From assembly GCA_001464195.1 (NCBI GenBank), contig LNEY01000017.1:1-64000 (forward strand): DNA of 64,000 nt, read 5' to 3'. The translations under genes and the position numbers were made by a program. This DNA comes from Burkholderiales bacterium Ga0077547 (GTDB taxonomy: Bacteria; Pseudomonadota; Gammaproteobacteria; Burkholderiales; Burkholderiaceae_C). The notes under the pieces are model-generated. The model did not search any database. It was not told where the DNA came from and saw only the letters and a list, made by a program, of their open reading frames with translations. Shown here one piece after another: positions 18,468 through 27,917 of the stretch (within the stretch, counting starts at the first letter, position 1; each line of letters starts with the position of its first letter).

Positions 18468-18937
18468 CAGACCATGCTTTCGGCGAGCGCACCGGTCGCC
18501 TGCGCCGCTTCGCGCACGGCCTTGCGTCGATTGCCGTGCACCTGCACCATGAAATCGCTGTAGTCGCGCAGGTAGTCGGCCTCGTCGTAGCGCTCCGAGG
18601 CCAGCACCATGCAGACGCTGCCGGAGGAGAAGTTGTCCAGCTCGCGCCAGGTCATCGGCGGCAGGTACAAGCCCAGGTAGGAGCGGTTCAGATGGATGCG
18701 CTTCTTCTCGAACCCATCGTCGAGCACGATGTCGAAGCTGCCTGACATGGCGATGACGAACTGGTGCAAGCCCAGGTGCGCATGGCCTCCGCGCTCGGAG
18801 CCGCCCGGCACATCGTAGAGGTAGTACACGCGCTTGATGTCGAACGGGATCTGCTGCCCTCCTTCGACAAAGGTCAGGTTGCCTCGCGGATCCTGGATGC
18901 GGGGCATGTCGATGATGCGGCAGTCGGCGATGGCCAT
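18467..18937 (-). CDS. dTDP-4-keto-6-deoxyglucose 3,4-ketoisomerase (FdtA/WxcM-like cupin)
   Basis: A 156-residue cupin protein. The family pattern is clear: [12 protein letters not shown] near the N-terminus, [19 protein letters not shown] with the catalytic His region, and [22 protein letters not shown]. It would isomerise the dTDP-4-keto sugar to the 3-keto form for the overlapping aminotransferase. It is first in its run and faces the plus-strand acyltransferase gene across a 214-bp gap. Confidence 0.9.
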   Translation of the reverse strand: MAIADCRIIDMPRIQDPRGNLTFVEGGQQIPFDIKRVYYLYDVPGGSERGGHAHLGLHQFVIAMSGSFDIVLDDGFEKKRIHLNRSYLGLYLPPMTWRELDNFSSGSVCMVLASERYDEADYLRDYSDFMVQVHGNRRKAVREAAQATGALAESMV

Positions 18938-19151
18938 GGTGGCGCTCCCTTCGGTGTCAGTGGGTGCAGGCAGTGGTGCGCAGGTGTTCGAGAACGCGAT
19001 CGCCAGACAGTGGCGGGATGACGCTTGAGATTCAGTCTAGGGCTGCCGCTACCGGACGCTCGGCCAGATAAGTCGGTCAAACCCGACCTGTTTCTTCGCT
19101 TTGGCGAGTGGCGTTCAGCAGTTCAATCGGCAGACAAATCTGAAACTGGCC

Positions 19152-20087
19152 ATGGCTGAACAACGTCTACTCATCAGTGCCGACCCGACGTGCGACAGCA
19201 TCGGGTTGTCGCGCAGCCTGTTCCAGAGTCGAGCCTTCTTCGAGCTGCATGCGGGAGACCGCGGCGTCTACTTCGAATGGGCGCATGGCCAGCGCGTGGT
19301 GGCCAGCATTCATTTCACGCCGCTGCCCGATGGTCTGTGGCGCAGCCCGGCGCGAGGCACCTACGCCGGCTTTGCCTTGGAGTCAGGGGTGTCCCTGGAA
19401 GACCTTGGCGCCTTTCATGACGCCGCCTCGCAGAGCCTGATCGATCGCGGTGCCCGCCAGATCGAGGTTTTGCCCGCGCCGATGGCGCACGACCCCGTGG
19501 CGTTCACCAACCAGGTCTACCTGCTGCGCTCTCGGGGTTATGCCATTTCCCAGTGCGATCTCAACCACAGCATGGTGATCACCGATCAAAGCCTGACTGA
19601 GCGCATGACCTACGGCAATCTGAAGCGCTTGCGCAAGTGCGAGCGCGAGGGCCTGCTGACCGAGCAACTGCCCTTGCAGGACTTGGCTGCCGTGTATGAA
19701 GTGATCGAAGCGAACCGCTTGGCCAAGGGACATGCCATGTCGATGTCGCTGCCACAACTGCAGACGATGGCCGAGCGATTTCCCGATGCCGTCGTGCTGT
19801 TTGGCAGCCGCGATGGCCCGCGTCTGGCCGCCGCAGCGCTGTGCCTGCGTCTGGGCGATGGCGTCCTGTACGTTTTCTATTGGGGTGACCAGCCCGGGTA
19901 TGCCACGCTGAGTCCCGTGGTCGGCATCGCCGATGCGGTGTACCGCTATGGCCAGCAGGAAGGCTTGCGGCTGCTCGATGCCGGGACATCCACCGTCGAC
20001 TGCGAACCTCACCACGGGTTGATCCAGTTCAAGCGGGGCCTGGGCTTCACCGAGTCCTTGAAGCTGCGCCTGCTCAAGGCGCTCTGA
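19152..20087 (+). CDS. FemAB/GNAT-fold N-acyltransferase
   Basis: A 311-residue protein that looks like the FemAB-like (double GNAT) acyltransferases: the C-terminal half has AAALCLRLGDGVLYVFYWGD, YGQQEGLRLLDAGTS and HGLIQFKRGLGF, the last being the usual end motif. I chose the ATG at 19152 (MAEQRLLISADP) over a TTG at 19101. No signal peptide is seen, so it acts in the cytoplasm. Beside an amino-sugar pathway and an ACP it is the best candidate for N-acylating the 3-amino sugar or a glycan precursor. The donor (acyl-CoA, acyl-ACP or aminoacyl-tRNA) is unknown. Confidence 0.75.
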   Translation: MAEQRLLISADPTCDSIGLSRSLFQSRAFFELHAGDRGVYFEWAHGQRVVASIHFTPLPDGLWRSPARGTYAGFALESGVSLEDLGAFHDAASQSLIDRGARQIEVLPAPMAHDPVAFTNQVYLLRSRGYAISQCDLNHSMVITDQSLTERMTYGNLKRLRKCEREGLLTEQLPLQDLAAVYEVIEANRLAKGHAMSMSLPQLQTMAERFPDAVVLFGSRDGPRLAAAALCLRLGDGVLYVFYWGDQPGYATLSPVVGIADAVYRYGQQEGLRLLDAGTSTVDCEPHHGLIQFKRGLGFTESLKLRLLKAL

Positions 20088-20112
20088 TGCGGCGACCGAC
20101 ACTGAGCCTGCC

Positions 20113-20847
20113 ATGAGTCGAAACATCGTCGAGTACACGGCCTCCTACGATCGCTTGCCGTTCGAACCGATCCAGGCCAGCTACCGCAGGCGCCGCGTGT
20201 TGTCGGAGATCGCGCGTCATCGGCCGGCCAGCCTGCTCGAAGTTGGCTGCGGGCACGCGCCACTGTTCAGCGATCTGGAAGGCATGGCCATCACCGTCGT
20301 CGAGCCCGCGCCGGCTTTCGCCGAGCAAGCGCGCCGCGCCGCCGCCGGTCGCCCCGACGTTCGCGTGATCGAGGCATTTCTCGAGGCGGCCGATCTGTCC
20401 CCGGCGCGCTTCGACATGGTGGTGGTGGGCTGTCTGCTGCACGAGGTCGACGACCCGCAGTCCCTGTTGGCGGCAGTCCGTCGTCATTGCGATCCGGGCA
20501 CGGTGCTGCACTTGAGCGTCCCGAATGCGCACTCGCTGCACCGCCTGCTGGCCGTGGCCATGGGCCTGATCGACAGCCCGAAAGCGCTGTCCTTGACCCA
20601 GTTGACGATGCAGCAGCGCAGCACCTATGACAGCCAGACACTCCATGCAGAGTTGAATCGCGCGGGCTTCCAGGTCACCGACAGCGGCAGCCTGTTCGTC
20701 AAGCCTTTCACCCACGCCCAGATGCAGCAGCTGGTCGATCAAGGCTTCATGACGCCCGCCATGCTCGACGGGTTGGACCAGTTGGCCGTGATCGAGCCGA
20801 ACCTGGGCTCCGAGATCTGGGTCAATGCGAGCTTGTCTGATGGATGA
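20113..20847 (+). CDS. SAM-dependent methyltransferase (class I)
   Basis: A 244-residue methyltransferase. Motif I is SLLEVGCGHAPLF, followed by an acidic position in VVEPAP, then DMVVVGCLLHEVDDPQ and LHLSVPNAHSLHRLLAV. Its closest likeness in the window is the protein at 22207-22938, which shares the VPN-x-x-SLHR-x-LAV segment, so the two may be paralogues acting on related substrates. It overlaps the next gene by 8 bp. Sugar O- or N-methylation is a reasonable guess from context only. Confidence 0.85.
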   Translation: MSRNIVEYTASYDRLPFEPIQASYRRRRVLSEIARHRPASLLEVGCGHAPLFSDLEGMAITVVEPAPAFAEQARRAAAGRPDVRVIEAFLEAADLSPARFDMVVVGCLLHEVDDPQSLLAAVRRHCDPGTVLHLSVPNAHSLHRLLAVAMGLIDSPKALSLTQLTMQQRSTYDSQTLHAELNRAGFQVTDSGSLFVKPFTHAQMQQLVDQGFMTPAMLDGLDQLAVIEPNLGSEIWVNASLSDG

Positions 20848-22210
20848 ACCGCTGCTCATCGGCAACAACATGGCGCTGCTGGTGGCTGCCGTCGAGCTGG
20901 TCCGGCGCGGGCGTCGGCCGACCCTGATCACCGACGGCAAGCCGCTGGGCGGCCATTTTGCCGGTGCGCAGATCGGCGAGGCGCGCTTCGACGTCGGGAT
21001 GGTGCTGCTGGAAAAGCTGGCCCCCACCGCCGCGCACGCGCGACTGAACACCTACGACCCGCTTCAGCGCAACGACTGGACCCGCTTTGCCGACCGGGCC
21101 GCAGCGTGGCTTGACGCCTGCGAGCCACTCGTGCGCGCACCGACCCCCGAGTGTCTGGTCGAAGGCCGCTTCGTGCCCGACTACTTGATCACCAACCGGC
21201 TGGATGTGTTTCGGGGTGCGAACGTGGCCTCACCGCCGCAACTCGGGCGAGACGATCCACGCCATGCGACCCACAAGAACACCGGCGCTGCCTACGAGCA
21301 ACTCAGCTATGCCGATGCGGCCCAAGCCAATCACGGCGATGCGCTGCAGGCCCGCTTCATCGAACCCTTCGTACGCAAGCTGACCGGGCATGGATCCGAG
21401 GTGCTGCTGGCGCGCTACCACCGCGCGGCCTGGGCACCGTTGTATTACCCGGAGACGCTGACCGCAGCGTTGCGCGGCGACCCCATCGGCATCGACGAGT
21501 ACCCGTTCTGGACCAGCCACACCGGGTGCATCGGCGACCTCGTGGCGCGCCTGTGCGATCAGGTCTCGAACAGTGACCGGGTGCGCATCGTTGCCGAGCC
21601 GACCACGTCGCTCCAGCATGACGAGGATGGCTGGTGTGCCACCACAGCCTCAGGCAGCGTGACCTCCGATCGGCTCGCGCTCGGACTGACGGTCGAGCGG
21701 GCGCGGGCGCTGTTCGGCCTGGCACCACTGTCCGCGCCGTTGGCAGCGTCGGTCGTGGTGATGTTCTGCCTGGTGCGTGCAGAGGCTATTCATCGGCACA
21801 CCGCCTGCCTGATGGTCGTCGACGAGGCGTTGGCCACCTACCGACTCACCGACCAGGATGCGCTGGCTGACCGTGATCCGCCGTGGCACCGCGTCGTGGT
21901 CGAGGCCAGCCCCGACAGCCTGCTGTACCTGGCGAACGGCCGCACGCAGCAGGACATCCTGCTGAGCGAGCTGCGGCAACTGCTGAGCCTGGCAGGCGAC
22001 GATGCCGTGCAAGTGCTCAAGACGGTGACGGCCCGGAATGCACTGGTGCTGCCGACAGCCGAGGAAATCGATCGCTCTGCCGCAGCGCACACCGAACTGG
22101 CCTCGATCGCGCCCGGTGCGCGGTTGACGGGCGGCCTGCTCGGTTATGGCGCGACGTCGATGAACGACCAGATCATCCAGGGATTGAAGATGGCCGAGGA
22201 ATTCGAATGA
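20840..22210 (+). CDS. FAD/NAD(P)-binding oxidoreductase-like protein
   Basis: A 456-residue protein with a Rossmann-like start (EPLLIGNNMALLVAAVELVRRG) where the usual GxGxxG is replaced by GNNMA, followed by GKPLGGHFAG as in amine-oxidase or UDP-galactopyranose-mutase-like flavoproteins. The C-terminus (GGLLGYGATSMNDQIIQGLKMA) resembles the flavin-contacting end of such enzymes. The reaction is unknown. It is coupled to methyltransferases on both sides (8-bp and 4-bp overlaps), so it belongs to the same pathway. I chose the ATG at 20840 over an upstream start. Confidence 0.65.
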   Translation: MDEPLLIGNNMALLVAAVELVRRGRRPTLITDGKPLGGHFAGAQIGEARFDVGMVLLEKLAPTAAHARLNTYDPLQRNDWTRFADRAAAWLDACEPLVRAPTPECLVEGRFVPDYLITNRLDVFRGANVASPPQLGRDDPRHATHKNTGAAYEQLSYADAAQANHGDALQARFIEPFVRKLTGHGSEVLLARYHRAAWAPLYYPETLTAALRGDPIGIDEYPFWTSHTGCIGDLVARLCDQVSNSDRVRIVAEPTTSLQHDEDGWCATTASGSVTSDRLALGLTVERARALFGLAPLSAPLAASVVVMFCLVRAEAIHRHTACLMVVDEALATYRLTDQDALADRDPPWHRVVVEASPDSLLYLANGRTQQDILLSELRQLLSLAGDDAVQVLKTVTARNALVLPTAEEIDRSAAAHTELASIAPGARLTGGLLGYGATSMNDQIIQGLKMAEEFE

Positions 22211-22938
22211 ACACGCGAGAAGCAGAGCTGGAGCGGATTGCCCGGCAATATCACCTCAATGACCAGGTCCCGGACAAGTTCATCGAGGACATTTGCCAGC
22301 AGCATTGTTGCGATTGGCTTCAGACGCTGATCGCACCGAGCGATCGCGTGATTGAGCTGGGCTACGGCGAAGGCATCACGCTGAGCCGCCTGGCGCCGCG
22401 AGCAGGGCATTACACGGTGGTCGAAGGCGCACAAAGCCTGGTCGACTTGATGCGTGAGAAGCACCCCGAGGTCGACGCCGCCCATGCGCTGTTCGAGGCG
22501 TACCGACCTCAGGAGCCTTGCAACAAGCTGCTCGCGCTGCATGTGCTGGAGCATGTGGACGAGCCAGTGACGTTGTTGCGCCATTTGCGCCATTGGTTGC
22601 GACCGGAGGGTGAGCTGGTGGTGGTGGTGCCCAACCGGGACTCTCTGCACCGGCAGCTCGCCGTGCTGATGGGGTTGCAGCCGGCCCTCGACACACTCAG
22701 CGCGCGCGACCATGTGGTCGGTCACCAGCGCGTCTATGACCTGGCCTCACTCGAAGCCGATCTGCTCGACGCCGGATTCGAGCCGTTCGATCGCCGAGGC
22801 TTCTTCCTGAAGACCCTGCCCAACGGCATGATGCTGGACCACTCGCCGGCACTGGTGCAGGCACTCAATCAGTTGGGTGATCGCCTGCCGGTGACGATGA
22901 CCGCCAACCTGGCCGTCCGCGCGCGCCTGTCGTCCTGA
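22207..22938 (+). CDS. SAM-dependent methyltransferase (class I)
   Basis: A 243-residue methyltransferase beginning at an ATGA overlap with the previous gene. Motif I is RVIELGYGEGITLSRLAP, with YTVVEGAQ and LLALHVLEHVDEPVTLLRHL following; VVVVPNRDSLHRQLAVLMGL matches the protein at 20113. The N-terminal region (VPDKFIEDICQQHCCDWL) may be a substrate-binding helix pair. Context suggests modification of a sugar or nucleotide-sugar. The gene ends 70 bp from a convergent glycosyltransferase. Confidence 0.85.
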   Translation: MNTREAELERIARQYHLNDQVPDKFIEDICQQHCCDWLQTLIAPSDRVIELGYGEGITLSRLAPRAGHYTVVEGAQSLVDLMREKHPEVDAAHALFEAYRPQEPCNKLLALHVLEHVDEPVTLLRHLRHWLRPEGELVVVVPNRDSLHRQLAVLMGLQPALDTLSARDHVVGHQRVYDLASLEADLLDAGFEPFDRRGFFLKTLPNGMMLDHSPALVQALNQLGDRLPVTMTANLAVRARLSS

Positions 22939-23008
22939 CCAGCGCCGGCCTCGGCTCTGCGCACGACGACAGTCAACAGGCAACCAACCCGGGCCGCCCG
23001 CTGCGGCT

Positions 23009-25732
23009 TCACCCCTGAAGCACTTGCTTCAGCGCCTGCTTGAACTGACGGTGCGAATGCGTGTCGAGGTACAGCTGCCGTGCCTGCTGGCTCAGTGCCC
23101 GGTGTGAGGGTCCAACCGAGGCCAGCACCGTAGCGAGCTCGTCGGGCGTTCCCCACTTCAGGCTGCGACTGGCATACAGGCTCTCGTTGTCGGCCAGGCC
23201 GTAAGCCTGTGCATTCTCGAAGTAGGCCAGCGGATAGCCGCACCCCTGCGCTTCAATGGCGGCCCGGCCTCCGCCAATCGGCGCAGAGCCGATGTAGACC
23301 GCGGCATCGAGTGTCTTGAGATGGTCCCACAGCGATGGCACCAGACCGTGGTGCACGAAGCGACCCGGGTCGATGCCCTGAGCGCCCAGGTACTGCCGGA
23401 TCTCCTGCACCCAGGCCTCGTCCAGCGGGCCGATGTGGTGATAGGCGCCGCGCACGGCACCCAAGGCGGCCCGCACGATCAGCTGCAAGGCCAGCGGGCC
23501 GTGGCGCATGAACTTCGCAGGATGTCCGGAGCCGACCACCGAGAAATCGTTGCCTGCCACCTCGGGAAACACCTTCAACCCGTGGTCCGGTGCATGCAAA
23601 GGCAGCAGGCGCGGCGACGCAGGCAGGTGGCTCGCGCAGATGTCCTGAGCGCCTTTGCTCAGGTCCACATGAACCAGACCTGCGATCGTGCAGCCCAGGC
23701 TGGGGTTGTGGTCGCCATGGTGGAACAGCACCTTGCGGGTCTGCGGGATCGACAGCGTGGCCACGTAAGGGATCGGGTCCTGGTGGTGTCCGAAGTAAAG
23801 GATGTGTCGCGGTCGCATGGCGTCGGCAAACCGGCGCAGGTTCTGCGCCTTGGCCCAGCCCGATCCGGCAGGCACCACCACCAGCGTGCAGTGCTTGAAA
23901 CGCTGTGTGAGCTTGTCGATCAGCTCTGGCTGGCGCTGATAGGTGTCGAACAAGTCGGTCAACACCACCACCGCGCGATCCACCTCGTGCGAGATGTCTT
24001 CCAGCACGCGGGAGTGTCCGCCCAGTTCGTAGAGTTCGGTCGCGATGATCAGCGCGCCGCTGCGTGGGGCCGCGCCCCGGCGTCCCTTTCCAGGGGCCAG
24101 TTTCGCGACAGGCAAATGCCTGGCCAACTGCTCAATGTGTCGGTCCAGTTGCGGGTAGTAGAGGGCGGCGCGCTCGAATTCAGGGCGCCGGTAGGTGTGG
24201 TGCACGCCTGCAGCGATCGAGCGCATCGCGTTCGGATACTCGCTGTGGGCCAGGTGGCTCGCAATCTCCTGGTCGATGTCGTCGACCAGCAGCTCGCGCT
24301 GGGCGGTGCACCGGTGCAGCGAGGGCGTTGTCGGGGTGGGTGTCGACACTTGCGGCGTTGTGGGTGGATCAGCCGGTGCGTTGGGCGCCTGGCTCAGGAA
24401 GTTGGCATCGATCGTGCCGCACAGGGTCGGGATCGGGCCGAAGCTGGCGTGCTTGCGCGCGAGCAGCGCAGCCGAATCGAAGAAGCCTGCCGGCAACTGG
24501 TAATCGGTGACCGAGTTGTGGAACAGCGGCAGCCGCACGATCTGAGGGAACACCTGGTGCTGACAGATCGCCGTGAGGCACAGGTCGGTGCCCCACAGAT
24601 GCCAGCCGAGCGCCGGGTCGATGCGGTGGATGGAGTCGCGTGCCATCACGATGGCCAGCTCGTCGATCGACACCGCCTTGTCCGATGCCGGGTGATCGGC
24701 AGCGTGCAGCCGATCGATCACGAAGCCTGCAGGTTCGTAAGAGCGTGAGCCTGCATTGACACCCACGCCAACGAAACCGATCAGCGCGCGCTGGCGATCG
24801 GCGGCTGGGATGCTGGCCAGCAGCGCGTGGAGGCGCTGGCCGAAGCCTGCGGGGAAGTAAACGTCCTGATGGCACAGCAGCACCCAGTCGGCTTCGCAGC
24901 TTGGCAGGGCCTTTTGCAGCGCTTCTGCTGCATCGCTCGCATGGCGGCAGGAGACGATGCGCGCATCGACCTCGCGCAGACCGGGCGATCGCTCGATGTT
25001 GAGGCGCAGCTGCCGCTCTCGCGTCGTCGGCACCACGACGGTGAAGTTCGCCACCACAGGCGACTGCGGTGGCGCAGCGAATGGCCGCTTTGCGTAGATC
25101 ACGAACTGGTTGATCGTGAGCGTGCGCTGCGCCGTCCCCCGCGGAATGTCGAGCAGTTCGGCGATCGACAGCGCCGCCGCCGCGATGCCTGCGCTGCTGG
25201 GCTCGGCATCGCGCCGCCCTGCCAACGTGGGCATCCAGCCGGCATCCATCAGCAGCTTGTAGACAGACGCCGGTGACTGGGTGCGGACATCGGCGGCCCC
25301 GGCGATCAAGGCGTCACTGAGGTCCGCCTCGATGATGCGTTCGATGGTCGCGAGCGAAGCGCCGTTCTCCAGTTGGAGCACGAGCGTGGTGTCTGCGCTG
25401 GTGAACCGTTCCAGGCTTCTGAGCAAGGCACAAGCCGCGTCACGACCCCCCAGCCCGGAGCCGAGCACGACCAGATCGCAGTGCCTACCCACGTCTGGGA
25501 GTGTCGCGGCGTCATGGGCGTGATGCCAGTGCGCCTGGGGATGCGCTTGCCGGTAGGCGTTGGCCAGCTCGGCACTGCAGCCGATGCCCAGCACATGGCG
25601 CGCATCGGGCAGGGCGTTGAGCAGCAGCGGGTCGAGTGGCCGAGGAGGTTCGTGCGTCGCCGTGGGCTGGCCGCGAACGATGACTTCGACCGCAGGTCGC
25701 GATGCAGCGGGAGGGTTGGCAGTGATGACCAT
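23009..25732 (-). CDS. Large multidomain glycosyltransferase
   Basis: A 907-residue protein (ATG 25732; a TTG at 25768 directly after the upstream stop would add 12 residues). Three parts can be seen. Residues to about 210 look like a degenerate methyltransferase-like domain (ARHVLGIGCSAELANAY). About 225-440 resembles a GT-A glycosyltransferase (FTVVVPTTRERQLRLNI, WVLLCHQDVYFPAGF, and a GWHLWGTDLCL stretch). The last 350 residues look like a GT-B enzyme (GALIIATELYELGGHSR, GSAPIGGGRAAIEAQGCGYPLAYF). It is 36 bp after another glycosyltransferase and probably adds sugars to flagellin or a surface glycan. Donor and acceptor cannot be named. Confidence 0.75.
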   Translation of the reverse strand: MVITANPPAASRPAVEVIVRGQPTATHEPPRPLDPLLLNALPDARHVLGIGCSAELANAYRQAHPQAHWHHAHDAATLPDVGRHCDLVVLGSGLGGRDAACALLRSLERFTSADTTLVLQLENGASLATIERIIEADLSDALIAGAADVRTQSPASVYKLLMDAGWMPTLAGRRDAEPSSAGIAAAALSIAELLDIPRGTAQRTLTINQFVIYAKRPFAAPPQSPVVANFTVVVPTTRERQLRLNIERSPGLREVDARIVSCRHASDAAEALQKALPSCEADWVLLCHQDVYFPAGFGQRLHALLASIPAADRQRALIGFVGVGVNAGSRSYEPAGFVIDRLHAADHPASDKAVSIDELAIVMARDSIHRIDPALGWHLWGTDLCLTAICQHQVFPQIVRLPLFHNSVTDYQLPAGFFDSAALLARKHASFGPIPTLCGTIDANFLSQAPNAPADPPTTPQVSTPTPTTPSLHRCTAQRELLVDDIDQEIASHLAHSEYPNAMRSIAAGVHHTYRRPEFERAALYYPQLDRHIEQLARHLPVAKLAPGKGRRGAAPRSGALIIATELYELGGHSRVLEDISHEVDRAVVVLTDLFDTYQRQPELIDKLTQRFKHCTLVVVPAGSGWAKAQNLRRFADAMRPRHILYFGHHQDPIPYVATLSIPQTRKVLFHHGDHNPSLGCTIAGLVHVDLSKGAQDICASHLPASPRLLPLHAPDHGLKVFPEVAGNDFSVVGSGHPAKFMRHGPLALQLIVRAALGAVRGAYHHIGPLDEAWVQEIRQYLGAQGIDPGRFVHHGLVPSLWDHLKTLDAAVYIGSAPIGGGRAAIEAQGCGYPLAYFENAQAYGLADNESLYASRSLKWGTPDELATVLASVGPSHRALSQQARQLYLDTHSHRQFKQALKQVLQG

Positions 25733-25768
25733 GGGCAGCAGTCCGGTGGTGTCGAGGTCCGCAGGCAA

Positions 25769-27370
25769 TCAGTCGGCCAGAGCCACCTGCGAGCTGCTTT
25801 GAGCGGTCTGAGCGGATGCGCTCAAAGGCGGGTGTTCTTGCTGCAGGGCATCGGCGCCATCGGACTCTGCGGCGTCGTCGTACGGGACGGCATCCTCAGG
25901 CAGCCGCAGGTCGGCCTGCATCGTGCGTGCGAGCGTGCGTTCGCGGGCCGTGGTCTCGACCTTGCGCAGCACCACACGCATGAACGCGGCGTTTTCCTTG
26001 CTGCAGGGCTGCAGCTTCAGGTCCAGATAGCTGGAGCCGATCATCTCGAAGCGGTGCTCGAACCAGCCGAGGTACCAGAACCACTCGATGTAATAGATCC
26101 ACGAGTTCTCGTTCATCGCGCGCACGTGCGTCGGGTCCTGCCAGGCGGTCATGGCGTGCTCGTACGGCACCTCGATCTCGAACCGACCACCGTCCTTCAG
26201 CAAGGTGAGCACGTTGGTCATCATCAGTGTCAGGGTCGGCACGTGTTCCAGCACGTTGTTGGCGTAAAGCACCTCGATCGACCCTGCGGCGAGCTCGATC
26301 TGTCCACCGTAGCGGCTGTCCAGCGTCAGTGGCAGTGACAGCGGCGCGCCCAGATCCAGCACCACGTCGGGCTCGGCGCGATCCTGCACGTCGAGATTGA
26401 GCCAGCCGGGGCGGTAGTCCTTGCCCGAGCCCAAGTTGATCTGCGTCGGTCGCCATGCACCACTGTCGCCGCTGCCCAGCCGGTTGATGCCGTGGCCCTG
26501 CAGGAAACCGACGCCAAACAACAGCAGCTCGGCATAGTCATCGATCGGGTCATGCTCACGGAATGCCGCCAGACGCTGCTGCGCCTCATCGAAGTAAGCC
26601 GGCGTGGCGAAGTGCTGGCTGAAGAACGATTCGAGCGCGCGGCCGGCCGGATCGATCCAGAACACGGCGTCGTCGAAGGCGGCCGGGGCTTGCGCGGTAG
26701 CGCGCCGCTCCGAGATCACCGGTGTGCCCATCGACAGGCACTGGAATACACGCGCCTGCTCGAAGCGTGCGCTGTCGTAGAAACTGCAATTGAGCACCGC
26801 CTTCGATTGCCGGATGTAGGCATCGCGCTCGGCGCCATACAGCGGGTGATCGAACATCGCCACCGAGACGCCAGCTGCTTCGATGCGGTCGATGAATGCG
26901 CGCCGGCGTGCATTCATGCTGCCAAAGAAGAGCAGGTCGATCGGCCGGTCGGCCAGCGGCACGGTCTCCGCCGATTCGAGGTAGGGCGCATGCAAGAACG
27001 GCAGCAGTGGTACGTCGGCCGGATCGTTGGCATAGGCCTTGACGTTGGAGGCGTCGTAGTCGGCAACAGCTGAGGTGCGCAGCAATTTCATGTACGCCTC
27101 GCTGACCGCTGCGCCACCGTCGCCCAGTTGTTCCAGGTTGAAGAAGATGCAGGCATGGCGCCGGCGCCAGTTTTCCGGAAAGCCGAGGTGGGCCCCGAAC
27201 ACGATGTTCAGTGAGTCTTCCCGCAGCCGGTTCTTCGCCACCGTCACGGTCGCGCCCAGTCGCCGCAACTGGTAGCGCACATAGCGCGCCTGATCAAGCA
27301 ACCCGAGCGAGTGCACGTAGCCGGCGGGTTGCATCACAGCGATGTGGATGGCGGGCAGGGGGGTCGTCAT
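25769..27370 (-). CDS. Glycosyltransferase-methyltransferase fusion
   Basis: A 533-residue two-domain protein. The first ~300 residues resemble CgeB/GT-B type glycosyltransferases (IDLLFFGSMNARRRAFIDRI, RVFQCLSMGTPVISERRAT). The second part (about 315-470) is a class I methyltransferase-like domain (INLGSGKDYRPGWLNLDV, IEVLYANNVLEHVPTL, GGRFEIEVPYEHAMTAWQDP). The C-terminal 60 residues are acidic and Ser/Gln-rich, without a clear fold. It is first in its minus-strand pair and reads into the large glycosyltransferase. The fusion suggests addition and methylation of a sugar by one protein. Confidence 0.78.
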   Translation of the reverse strand: MTTPLPAIHIAVMQPAGYVHSLGLLDQARYVRYQLRRLGATVTVAKNRLREDSLNIVFGAHLGFPENWRRRHACIFFNLEQLGDGGAAVSEAYMKLLRTSAVADYDASNVKAYANDPADVPLLPFLHAPYLESAETVPLADRPIDLLFFGSMNARRRAFIDRIEAAGVSVAMFDHPLYGAERDAYIRQSKAVLNCSFYDSARFEQARVFQCLSMGTPVISERRATAQAPAAFDDAVFWIDPAGRALESFFSQHFATPAYFDEAQQRLAAFREHDPIDDYAELLLFGVGFLQGHGINRLGSGDSGAWRPTQINLGSGKDYRPGWLNLDVQDRAEPDVVLDLGAPLSLPLTLDSRYGGQIELAAGSIEVLYANNVLEHVPTLTLMMTNVLTLLKDGGRFEIEVPYEHAMTAWQDPTHVRAMNENSWIYYIEWFWYLGWFEHRFEMIGSSYLDLKLQPCSKENAAFMRVVLRKVETTARERTLARTMQADLRLPEDAVPYDDAAESDGADALQQEHPPLSASAQTAQSSSQVALAD

Positions 27371-27475
27371 AGGTCGGTCTCACTGTCGGCGCATGGCCGG
27401 GTGGATCGATCCTAGGCAGGCGGCCCCTTGGTGGTGCTTGGATCAAGCAGGCGAAACGTGGGTTATTCGGCCCCT

Positions 27476-27907
27476 TTTTGCCTGGCGGGCAGCGCGCCGG
27501 GTCCCGCCCCGGCAGGCGGGTCACTTTTTCTGCGGGGCCAGAAAAAGTAACCAAAAAGAGGCCCTGAACACCAGCCATTTGGTGACCACGCTTCGGCTAC
27601 AGGTGGACGTCAAAGGCTCTGGCACAAGAACCCCAAGCCGATGACCCGCAGGGTCGAGGCGCAGCGAGACCGCATGTTTGAACCTGAGCGAGGTAACCGA
27701 GGCGGTAGCTCGGAGAGTGTTCTCGAGCCAGAGCCTGTGAAGTAGGCGTGTAGCCGAAGCGAGCCGGTCAAATGGCTGGTGTTCGGGCACTCTTCTTTGG
27801 TGACTTTCTTCTGTGCCAGCAGAAGAAAGTTACTCGGCAGCCGGGCCGAGACCCGGCGCGCTGCCAGCAAGGTAGACCCCGCCTGCCGGGGCGGAATCCC
27901 GGCGCGG
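27476..27907. repeat. Dispersed palindromic repeat, copy 1
   Basis: An almost gene-free stretch filled by a long imperfect palindrome whose second copy lies at 43897-44337. The core runs from GCGCCGGGT (27494) to ACCCGGCGC (27859). Each arm carries its own hairpin (ACTTTTTCTG...CCAGAAAAAGT and ACTTTCTTCTG...CAGAAGAAAGT) and the arms pair again through GAACACCAGCCATTTG, GCTTCGGCTACA and GGCTCTGGC. The centre (GCGAGACCGCATGTTTGAAC onward) is nearly identical in both copies. The right end carries an extra inverted copy of the left terminus (27877-27907). It lies between two glycosyltransferase genes; no transposase is present. Confidence 0.85.
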
Positions 27908-27917
27908 TCTTGCCACG

